From contig CAAFYG010000028.1 in assembly GCA_900767195.1 (NCBI GenBank), positions 1-64,000 on the forward strand: a DNA stretch of 64,000 bases. The letters are read 5' to 3'. This document shows, piece by piece, positions 15,514 to 22,847 of this stretch (position 1 is its first letter; each line of letters starts with the position of its first letter). The stretch comes from Clostridia bacterium. Its GTDB lineage: Bacteria > Bacillota > Clostridia > Christensenellales > Borkfalkiaceae. A program made the translations under genes and the position numbers. The notes beneath the pieces were generated by a model. It saw only the letters and a list, made by a program, of their open reading frames with translations, was not told the origin of the DNA and ran no database searches.

Positions 15514-17924
15514 TTTCGTTCGCCTTCCTCCGCATTATGCTTTTTCTTTTTTTTAGCGAACGCCGCAACCGCAACAGCCGCCGAAGTCACCGCTAAAACA
15601 GCCGCCGAAGTCGTAATTTCTCCGCCGCACCCCTTCTTTTCAAGCGACTTTTCATAAGCCTCGATCGCGCCTTTCGCCGCCGCGAATTTTTCGGTGTTTT
15701 GCACTTTATCTTGCGCCCCCGCGCTCAAAGCCGCATAGGCTTCCTGCGCCTCTTTAAACGCCGCTTTCGCCGCTTCGTAATTATCCGCAGAAACGCTTTC
15801 CGTAAGCGCGGCCAGCATCGCCGATACGGGCGCGGCGTCGTACTCGTTCACCGCGTTTTCCGTAGCCGAAAGTTTATCCAAGCCCGTCACTTTCTCCTTC
15901 GCGCCCTCCGAAAGCTCGTCGTATGCGTTTTTCGCTTCGTCGATCGCCTGCCGCGTGCGCGCTATCGTTTCGCCGTCCACAGCCGTGGGCAAAGCGTTCA
16001 TTTTTTCGCTCACCGTTCCCGCCTCGTACGTTTCTATCGCATCCGCCGCCGCAGAAAGTTTTTCCGCGTTCTTCACTTTCGCTTTGTCTGATCCGAGCGC
16101 CTCGTATTGTTTTAATACTGCCGCGTACGCGCGCTTCGCCGCCTTGTAATTTTCGTCAGTCACTTCCGTCGAAAGGGAATCGATTTTCCGCTCGGTCAGC
16201 GTCACGCCGTACGCCGCCACCGCCGCTTTCGTTTCGGTGAGTTTTTCGTAATTTTTTACAAGCCCCTTCTGCTCCGCCGTCAGATTTTCATATCCGGACT
16301 CCGCCTTTTGCACAAGGTTTTTCTGCGTTTCGTAATTATCGTCGTTAATCTTCACGCGCATCGAACGCAGTTCGTTATTTACCGCATACAACGGAATTTG
16401 CGCCGAAAATTCGTCGATCAGCTTCACGTTGCCCATCGACACCGTTTCGCTCCCGTCGAAGTCGCTTGCCGAAAACACGATCCACAACCCTATTGTGTTT
16501 TTCAGCTCCTCTTCCGTCGGTCTGACAACGCTCTTTTTGCCGTTTTCGCCTACCACCGTCCGCTGAAACGCGCCGAACGGCACAAGATACGATCCGTTAA
16601 AGCCTTTCGGTATAATGTTTCCGCCTTTGCCCATCGCGGAATTTGTTTTCAAATTCCCCTCGCCGTCGATCAGGTGGAAGTAGTTATCCGAAGTCGTGCC
16701 GTTGCCGTACCCGCGATAGGCGATATAAGCAAGCTCGTTGCCGTCCGCGCCCTTCTCGCCGCCGATATTTTTTACGCGCAATTCGAATTCGATTTTGCCG
16801 TCGCTTTTCAAAGAAGTCGAATCAAGGTCGAACGCAAACGCTTCGTACCCCGAAACGTCGCCGTATTCGTTCCCGCTCTCCGTCACGATTTTCTGCCACA
16901 CGTCGTAACCCGGCGCGGCTGTGCCTTCCGCCGCCGTTTTTCTGCCGAGAACGATAGAATTTTCCGCCGCGTACGCCGCCGTGATCGTCGCTTTCTCTTT
17001 GCCCAGGTTCTCAAATACGCCGCCGTAATCGTTTTGCCACGTTTCTATGTAATTCAGCCTCGGCGCAAACGCCCATTCGTCTTTTTTAAGAGCAGAAATC
17101 TCCGCAGCCGTTTTTCTCTCGCTTTCCGATGCGTCGAAAAGCGTCTTTTCTCCGCCGCCCACGTATTCTGCCGAAATATCCCCTATATCAAGCGTATTCA
17201 CGTTCCATACCACAACCGAAACCATCACCCGCCGCACGTCCGTCCAATCGAACGTTTCGCTCGGCGTTACCGTTTTATCCGCAATGCCGTATTCGTTTTT
17301 GTTCGCGGCTGCCGCGGCGGCGTTGTCGCTCCACATGCTTTCCGCCGTATAAAAACCGTCTTTCGCGCAAACGAGCGTTCCCGTCGTGCCCGCGTTTTTC
17401 ACCGTCACGCCTTCCCACGCGCTGCCGCCTGCCTCCGTTAAACTCACTTCCGCGCCGCTTTCGTCGTAGAATTTCGAGCCGAGCGGCTTGCCGTCGTTCG
17501 GACGATTCGCAAAAAACTTGCTCACCGCCGTATTGCCCGTTCCGTCCGCCAGCACAATGAATATACGGTTTGAATTTGCCGTCACGAATTTCAGTTTTAT
17601 CGAAATGCTTTCCGCCTCCGATAAATCCCTATCCGCCTCGCCGAGTCCTGCGTACAACACCGTCCTGCGCGCATACGCCGCTTCAGGCTTATCCGATTCT
17701 ACCTGCCCCGTGATACTCACGCGCACCCCGTCGAAAGACGTAGAATTTGCGATAAACAGATTCTTGTCTTGAAGCGAAGCCGCTTCTTCCGCAGCCGCAT
17801 CGTACGCCGTAAAAGAGTTTTCACGCCCGAGCCGCGCCGCATTCGCAATGCCCGCCGAGCCGCTTACGGCAAACAGCGCGCCCGCCACCAACGCCGCAAT
17901 TTTTCTGCTTTGTTTCCGTTTCAT
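15510..17924 (-). CDS. Large secreted protein with helical repeats and C-terminal membrane anchor
   Basis: An 804-residue protein. Residues 1-30 form a signal peptide ending at AGIANA-A. Residues 35-520 look like two or three beta-sandwich modules, each ending in short strands such as LDIGDISAEYVGG and VSMGNVKLIDEF. Residues 540-770 are four tandem helical units of about 58 residues, each with a Tyr-x-x-Leu-x(4)-Lys-x-x-Val pattern (YENLTAEQKGLVKNYEKL, YDELSEGAKEKVTGLDKL, YAALSAGAQDKVQNTEKF), like FIVAR or spectrin-type surface repeats. The end is KKGCGGEITTS, a hydrophobic Ala/Val stretch of about 18 residues, then five Lys: a sorting or anchoring tail. GGAGG precedes the ATG. It probably displays a carbohydrate-binding head at the cell surface near the transporter. 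Confidence 0.85.
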   Translation of the reverse strand: MKRKQSRKIAALVAGALFAVSGSAGIANAARLGRENSFTAYDAAAEEAASLQDKNLFIANSTSFDGVRVSITGQVESDKPEAAYARRTVLYAGLGEADRDLSEAESISIKLKFVTANSNRIFIVLADGTGNTAVSKFFANRPNDGKPLGSKFYDESGAEVSLTEAGGSAWEGVTVKNAGTTGTLVCAKDGFYTAESMWSDNAAAAAANKNEYGIADKTVTPSETFDWTDVRRVMVSVVVWNVNTLDIGDISAEYVGGGEKTLFDASESERKTAAEISALKKDEWAFAPRLNYIETWQNDYGGVFENLGKEKATITAAYAAENSIVLGRKTAAEGTAAPGYDVWQKIVTESGNEYGDVSGYEAFAFDLDSTSLKSDGKIEFELRVKNIGGEKGADGNELAYIAYRGYGNGTTSDNYFHLIDGEGNLKTNSAMGKGGNIIPKGFNGSYLVPFGAFQRTVVGENGKKSVVRPTEEELKNTIGLWIVFSASDFDGSETVSMGNVKLIDEFSAQIPLYAVNNELRSMRVKINDDNYETQKNLVQKAESGYENLTAEQKGLVKNYEKLTETKAAVAAYGVTLTERKIDSLSTEVTDENYKAAKRAYAAVLKQYEALGSDKAKVKNAEKLSAAADAIETYEAGTVSEKMNALPTAVDGETIARTRQAIDEAKNAYDELSEGAKEKVTGLDKLSATENAVNEYDAAPVSAMLAALTESVSADNYEAAKAAFKEAQEAYAALSAGAQDKVQNTEKFAAAKGAIEAYEKSLEKKGCGGEITTSAAVLAVTSAAVAVAAFAKKKKKHNAEEGERK

Positions 17925-17937
17925 TCTTTCCTCCGTG

Positions 17938-17973
17938 TTCTTGCAACAAGCAAGTTTATGCTTGTTGCAAGAA
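17938..17973 (-). repeat. 15-bp perfect inverted repeat in the intercistronic leader
   Basis: Bases 17938-17952 and 17959-17973 are perfectly complementary with a 6-base loop. The hairpin ends eight bases before the GGAGG of the gene at 15510-17924. On the minus strand no T-run follows it, so it is not a normal terminator for this operon; an intercistronic processing or stability hairpin, or an attenuator, fits better. Confidence 0.85.
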
Positions 17974-18004
17974 GGATTTTTTATTAGCCTGCAAATAAAC
18001 TCAA

Positions 18005-18139
18005 TCAAAACTGCTCTTTCGGCACCGATTGAAACATATTGTCTTTTTCGTTAACTTCTGCAAATTCCTCGCCGGAAGTCCTCACAACTTCCTCGAAAAA
18101 TTCCACCGTTTCGATTTTTGCTTTTTCATATAATTTCAT
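18005..18139 (-). CDS. Small peptide of the Y-x2-P/A ... acidic-V-I/V-x-T-S family (divergent member)
   Basis: A 44-residue acidic peptide with no signal sequence or membrane segment. The ATG at 18139 has a very strong GGGGAGGTG nine bases upstream, and it starts 17 bases after the stop of the secreted protein at 18157. The core, LYEKAKIETVEFFEEVVRTS, aligns with the peptides at 35145-35303 and 59306-59479: Tyr, two residues, Ala or Pro, Lys/Arg, Ile/Leu, then an acidic pair, Val, Val/Ile, one residue, Thr-Ser. It too lies between two secreted-protein genes, but here an 80-base gap with a hairpin separates it from the next gene. Function unknown. The strong ribosome site and repeated context argue it is a real gene. 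Confidence 0.75.
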   Translation of the reverse strand: MKLYEKAKIETVEFFEEVVRTSGEEFAEVNEKDNMFQSVPKEQF

Positions 18140-18156
18140 CGTTTTCACCTCCCCGC

Positions 18157-20127
18157 TCACGCGTTCGCCGCGCCGAGAATCTGTTCCAGCACTTCCCGCG
18201 CGTAAGCCTTGCCCGCGTCGCTCTTATCCGCAAACTCTTTTTCGAAATTTTCGTTCAGGCTCACCGCTTCCGCCACCTGTTTCAGCGAACGCGAAATCGC
18301 TCCGCCCTCTTTTTTCTCACCGTTTTCGGGCAAGGAATATCCCGTATACACCGTCTGCGACGAACCGTCCGCAAACGTCAGCGTAAGGTAGCCGCGCACC
18401 GTGTACATCACGCCCTCGTAGCCTTTAATTTTATCGTAGCCGAGCGTAGCGAAGAAGCTTTTGTTTTCTTCGTCCCACTTGCCCACGATCAAAGACATTT
18501 CCGCATTATCCCTCGTCAACGCCGCGCCGTTTAAAGAATCGGCGGAAGATAAAATCGCGCCGAGTTCGATTTTCGCGCCCGTACGCTCGGCTGCGGTTTT
18601 CAAAGCCGTATAAGCGTCGGCGGAAAGATTCACCTTAAAGCGCAAACCGTAATCGTCCTTTTTCACGCGTAAAGCCGCGCCGTCCGTCATTGCAAAACTT
18701 TCGCAAAACGTAGTTACCGCCGCGCTCACCGCGCTCTTCTGTGCCGCCGCACGATACGTTTCGTAATTCGAAATATAATTGATATTGTCAACTTCTAACT
18801 TATATGTCAACCCGCTTGCAATACCGCTCGTAGGCAATTTCACAAGCGTACGTTTTATGCCCGCAAGTTTGGAATCTTCTATTTTAAACGAAGTAAACGG
18901 AATTACGATTTGCCCTTTGAAGCCCGCGGGAATTTTCTGCACGTCTGCCTGTAATTCCTGCGCCTCGCCGCCGTCGGGAATACGTATTCCCGCGCCTGCG
19001 CCGTAAAAGTTGGTATCATTCGCGTCTTTTACTACAAATTGCCAATCGATTTCCGTAGCCGCTTCGCCGACGACGGTATTGTCTACATAATACGAAATCG
19101 CATTGTACCCCGTCAGATTTTGCGCCGTGCCGTCGCTTGCCCAAATTTCGCCGCCCTTGCTAAATTCGTAATAACTTTCGGGCGAATACAGACAATCGTC
19201 AAAATATGTTGAAAGACTTTCGTTTGGAAGCGTAGGGCGGGTGCCGAACGAATAATCGTTTAACTCGTACCCCGAATTTTCGGCGTTGTACGCGGGCTTT
19301 TCAATCTTTTTAAAATTCGCCGCATCTGCAATTTCCGTTACCGCATTTTCCTCGGAAACCGCCTGCAATTTATAAAAATTCACATTCGATTGAAACGAGG
19401 CGTAGTTCACCATTTCGATAAACATCGAATCGATATTGCCCCACTCGATTACGGCTGTTTCGCTTCCCTCGGCATATCCGTACCCAAACGCTACGCCGTT
19501 GTTCATTTTATAAGAAAGTGCGTTTACGAACGCTTCTTTCGAAATATCCACATACGAAGCGCCCCAAGTACCTGTATCGTTAAAACGCACGCCTATATAA
19601 TTCAAATCAGAGTCCGGTCCGTTGGCTCTGGTATCACGGATTTTTCCCATAGAATAGTTGTAATATGTAACCCGATCTATCGTAGCAGTATCGCCGTTTT
19701 CTGTTGTGGAAAACTGCTTTTTGATGAGATACGCCGTGCCCGATTTATCGATAAAACCAAATTTCAACCGAATCGCGCTCGATGATTGCAGTAAAAACCG
19801 AAAAGATTTCGCCCCGCTTAAATCTGCGCCGCCAAGTCCGACTCTCAGCGTTCCCGCGATTTGCGCACTTTGCATTTCTTCTGCGCTCGCGCCCAACGCG
19901 GTTGCGGCTTTTCTGCGCATTGTTACGTGCGGAAGCGGCGCAGAAAGCCCCGCGGCGTTCAATTTATCGCCGTCAATCGCAATGTCTTTTTTCGCCTCGG
20001 TCGTTCCCTCTGCCGAAACCGCCGTATTCACAACGTTTCGCTCACCCGCATTCGCGCCCGCCGTCGCGCCGACTGTAGCAATCATCAAAAGCGCGCCGAG
20101 CAAAGCAATCTTCTTAAACTTTCTCAT
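18157..20127 (-). CDS. Secreted protein with beta-sandwich modules and a C-terminal G-L-R-F module
   Basis: A 656-residue protein with a signal peptide (MRKFKKIALLGALLMIATVG, cleavage after AGANA). The middle contains two sandwich-like modules; one ends in LTYKLEVDNINYIS near 480. Near residue 510 begins a module also found in the proteins at 33412 and 57147: FAMTDGAALR, then DYGLRFKVNLSADAYTAL, a GAILSSADSL strand and GYLTLTFADGS. The C-terminus has no cell-wall motif. The ATG at 20127 has GGAGGGAGG upstream; longer frames to 20223 overlap the promoter. It is the first gene of the operon. Function is unknown; a carbohydrate-binding or adhesive role is inferred from its neighbours. Confidence 0.82.
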   Translation of the reverse strand: MRKFKKIALLGALLMIATVGATAGANAGERNVVNTAVSAEGTTEAKKDIAIDGDKLNAAGLSAPLPHVTMRRKAATALGASAEEMQSAQIAGTLRVGLGGADLSGAKSFRFLLQSSSAIRLKFGFIDKSGTAYLIKKQFSTTENGDTATIDRVTYYNYSMGKIRDTRANGPDSDLNYIGVRFNDTGTWGASYVDISKEAFVNALSYKMNNGVAFGYGYAEGSETAVIEWGNIDSMFIEMVNYASFQSNVNFYKLQAVSEENAVTEIADAANFKKIEKPAYNAENSGYELNDYSFGTRPTLPNESLSTYFDDCLYSPESYYEFSKGGEIWASDGTAQNLTGYNAISYYVDNTVVGEAATEIDWQFVVKDANDTNFYGAGAGIRIPDGGEAQELQADVQKIPAGFKGQIVIPFTSFKIEDSKLAGIKRTLVKLPTSGIASGLTYKLEVDNINYISNYETYRAAAQKSAVSAAVTTFCESFAMTDGAALRVKKDDYGLRFKVNLSADAYTALKTAAERTGAKIELGAILSSADSLNGAALTRDNAEMSLIVGKWDEENKSFFATLGYDKIKGYEGVMYTVRGYLTLTFADGSSQTVYTGYSLPENGEKKEGGAISRSLKQVAEAVSLNENFEKEFADKSDAGKAYAREVLEQILGAANA

Positions 20128-20175
20128 TTCCTCCCTCCAAAAAAAATTTTTTATGGATTTTTCACATCCGAAAAA

Positions 20176-20204
20176 AGTATAGCATAAAAAACCGCCGTTG
20201 TCAA
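20176..20204 (-). promoter_or_regulatory. Sigma-A promoter of the 8-20 kb transport operon
   Basis: On the minus strand TTGACA (20204-20199) and TATACT (20181-20176) are 17 bases apart, a near-consensus promoter. The start site should lie near 20169, about 42 bases before the first ATG. Confidence 0.87.
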
Positions 20205-20224
20205 TATGGTTTTTGTCATTCACC

Positions 20225-20378
20225 CGTTTTAGAACATAAAATTTTTTTATTCAAATTGATTGAATTTTTCAAATAATCAGTTATTTTGCGATAAAACGAC
20301 GGAATATAAACGTATTTTTACAAAAAACCCGTATTTTTCATACAACATTCTGCCGCGCCATACATCTGTTTTAGAACA
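20225..20378. promoter_or_regulatory. Two copies of a 12-base semi-palindrome upstream of the promoter
   Basis: TGTTTTAGAACA at 20367-20378 and CGTTTTAGAACA at 20225-20236 share TTTTAGAACATAA and have the symmetry TGTT....AACA. The nearer one lies about 20 bases upstream of the -35 box. They look like regulator-binding sites for a DNA-looping or dimeric regulator. The rest of 20237-20528 is AT-rich and shows no gene. Confidence 0.45.
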
Positions 20379-20528
20379 TAATTTTTGTAAAACTAACCTC
20401 TGTCTGCAAATTACATACGAAAAAACCATCCCGCCGGATGGTTTATCATAAAAATTTTTTCTTTGAAATCCTTTGTCTCTCAAAAAATTCTCATACGAAT
20501 GAAGACAAGTTTGAAGTATCCGAACTTA

Positions 20529-20720
20529 AGGGGCTGTCGCAATTTTTTTACAATTTGCAACAACCCCCTCGTTTTTTGGTGCGTTCGCCGGGACTTCGCT
20601 TCGCGAAAGAAAATCGCCGGGCGATTTTCCGAACCCGCACCGGGATCATCGGAGCTACCCTGATTTTACACCCTTATGTATATTTTTATGCCTTTTCTTC
20701 GGTTTCTTGCATATTTTGCT
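20529..20720 (+). repeat. Dispersed repeat, copy A, with terminator-like hairpin and tRNA-like sequence
   Basis: An imperfect 13-bp stem (20529-20541 with 20554-20566) is followed by CTCG and TTTTTT at 20571-20576. After that comes GGTGCGTTCGCCGGGACT, an interrupted segment, then CGAACCCGCACCGGGATC, TTTTACACCC and TATGTATATTTTTATGC. Nearly the same order of elements occurs at 50100-50270 (copy B). Copy A carries about 30 extra bases inside the tRNA-like part. It is non-coding and lies directly downstream of the minus-strand gene ending at 20752. Confidence 0.7.
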
Positions 20721-20751
20721 GCAAATTCACAAACCGCAAAACAGTTGAAGT

Positions 20752-22824
20752 TTACGAAATAAACACGGTGGATACGGAATACGGCGCGATCGAGGGAAGT
20801 TTTACGATGTATTCGCAAATTCCGTTTTCCGTACGCGCTGATTCGGCGTTTAAAACGATTTCTTCCGCGCTCCCCTGCCGCATAAACGTAAATCGTTCGC
20901 CCCGCGGGTTTCTTACGGCAAGAATCGATTCTCCGCTTTCGCCGATCGTGAGATTCGCCACGGAAACACACGCCGTTCTGCCCGCCGAATCTTTTCTCGG
21001 CAACAATGCCGCTTGTTTCGGCGATTTCAGTCTCGCACACAAGCCGCCGCTTTGCGCGCACAGCTCGTCCATCACATTTAAAAGCTGTTCGCGGCGATAA
21101 AAAGACATAATTCCTTTCCATATCGCGTTGCCGAAAACTGCCCAGCGCCCGCCCTCTTCCGTTTGCGAAATCGCCGCGGATATCCCGTAAGGATATTGCC
21201 CGTTTTCGTACGGCGCGATATTCAGCTGCGTCTCGTAAGCCGCCAACGCCTGCACCACGCTTTTCGTCTTTTTCGGGTACAGGCTCATATAATACACCTT
21301 ACTGCGCCCGCGCGTGAAAAAATTATTCTGCCATTTTCGAAAATCCCGGGGCAAGGTTGCATGCGGGAAATTATGTTCTTCAAACTTGCCGCGATCGGTT
21401 TCGCAGATTTCCGTTGCCGTCAAGCCGACGCTTTCACAAACTTTTTCGCCGAATTTTTCCCGTAAAATTTCAAGCGTTTCGCCATCGGTGAACACATTCG
21501 AACGCAACAATTCCGCGAAATCGCGTTCCGTGATGTCGCGCGCCGCTTCGGGGTACAGAATAATTACGCCGCCTGCCGTTTTTTCGAACGTCATAGGAAT
21601 CGCGTCTCGTATCCAGAGATCGAGGCTCCCCGATTTTTCGTTATTCAATGCGGCAAAGCTCTCGCCCGCTTCTTTGTTAAGCTTCCGTTTCCACATTTCT
21701 TCGGAAATAAAAAACATTGCGCCGCCCGCCCGCGTTTCACGATTCACGGCGGCAAGACGATTCCGATACGTCGCGTCAGCCGAGAGTCGCGAAAGCGTTT
21801 CTTCGTAGTATTCCCGCACCTCGTTTTCGTGCATCATCATCGAAAAACTCATATCCGTGGCGCCGTTTGCCATATAATACGCGCACTCGAAGGCACACCC
21901 CGCGGCAGATTTTGCGAAGCACTCGAACGGCAGGTTTTCGATTTCGGGGCAAATTTCCCGTACGTATTCGGGCAACATACAATTCGCCCGATTCATAAAC
22001 ACGGCTTTCGAAAGAAATTCGTTTAAATCGTGATCGTCGTACGCGCCTCCGCCGGGGCGAGATCTCGGCGCCTTTCCTCCCGCTTCTTTCATCGCGTCGA
22101 AAATATAGGAAAAATCGTGTCCCGAATACGCGCCGTATGCGCCGTATTGATACCCGAATTCGCTTTCGGGCGAGACTTCGTGAAACGCCGTGCAGATTTC
22201 TTTCGTAAACGAATACAACCCTTCGCGCACGAATCGCACCCACCGTTCGCGTACCGCAAGATCGCCGTACAGAATTTCGTTGACAAGCTCTTCGCGCGTG
22301 AATGGACTCGCGGACGAATACTCTTTATTGAAGGTAGCAATACAGTTATCGCAAAAACACCCGAAATCTACGGGCGCGTGATTGTTCGGGCGGATATCAT
22401 CGTCGAACCACACGCAGTCGGGATGCAACCGCGCGTACGCCGCCACCGCCTTTTTCGTGTACTCGCGAAAGTGCCTGCCGTTCCAGCAGAAGCAGTAATT
22501 CGCTTTCGTGCCGTCGGGACCAACCATATTTTCCGCGGGCGAGTCCTCGTACACAAGCCCCGTGCAATCGCGCGAGGACATATACTCGCCGTGCCCGATT
22601 GTGTTGCTGATCTGAATCGACACCGCGATACCGTTTTTACGGAATTTTTCGGCGATTTTATTCAGTCTTGCCGCCTCTTCTTCGTGTTTTTCTACCGGCG
22701 GAAACCCGTAATGCGAAGCAAACCACACGGCATTTCCGGCGTTCGGATATTCTTTCAAAAGCTCAAAATAGCTTTCGAAATATTCCTCATCTTTTCCCGA
22801 CCCGAATCTATGCACCATTTCCAT
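20752..22824 (-). CDS. Putative TIM-barrel glycosidase-like protein of unknown family
   Basis: A 690-residue cytoplasmic protein. The N-terminal half looks like a TIM barrel: GNAVWFASHYGFPP near 30, HPDCVWFDDDIRPNNH near 135, then GCFCDNCIATFN, and FGYQYGAYGAYSGHDF near 220. The Asp-Asp-Asp run at a strand end is a good candidate for catalytic or metal-binding residues. The middle (about 430-560) resembles a glutamine-amidotransferase-like domain of the GH42 type, and the last 90 residues are beta-rich. I do not recognise a characterised family. It is the last gene of the AraC-GH43-GH3-GH78 operon, starting 23 bases after the GH78 gene with GAGGAAAA ahead of the ATG, so it probably removes a sugar unit from the same glycan. 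Confidence 0.8.
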   Translation of the reverse strand: MEMVHRFGSGKDEEYFESYFELLKEYPNAGNAVWFASHYGFPPVEKHEEEAARLNKIAEKFRKNGIAVSIQISNTIGHGEYMSSRDCTGLVYEDSPAENMVGPDGTKANYCFCWNGRHFREYTKKAVAAYARLHPDCVWFDDDIRPNNHAPVDFGCFCDNCIATFNKEYSSASPFTREELVNEILYGDLAVRERWVRFVREGLYSFTKEICTAFHEVSPESEFGYQYGAYGAYSGHDFSYIFDAMKEAGGKAPRSRPGGGAYDDHDLNEFLSKAVFMNRANCMLPEYVREICPEIENLPFECFAKSAAGCAFECAYYMANGATDMSFSMMMHENEVREYYEETLSRLSADATYRNRLAAVNRETRAGGAMFFISEEMWKRKLNKEAGESFAALNNEKSGSLDLWIRDAIPMTFEKTAGGVIILYPEAARDITERDFAELLRSNVFTDGETLEILREKFGEKVCESVGLTATEICETDRGKFEEHNFPHATLPRDFRKWQNNFFTRGRSKVYYMSLYPKKTKSVVQALAAYETQLNIAPYENGQYPYGISAAISQTEEGGRWAVFGNAIWKGIMSFYRREQLLNVMDELCAQSGGLCARLKSPKQAALLPRKDSAGRTACVSVANLTIGESGESILAVRNPRGERFTFMRQGSAEEIVLNAESARTENGICEYIVKLPSIAPYSVSTVFIS

Positions 22825-22847
22825 GATAATTTTCCTCTTTCCGTCCG

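Noticed and set aside
17938..17990. Plus-strand terminator (hairpin followed by T-run)
   Set aside because: The T-run does lie downstream on the plus strand, but there is no plus-strand gene nearby, so a role in the minus-strand operon is more likely.
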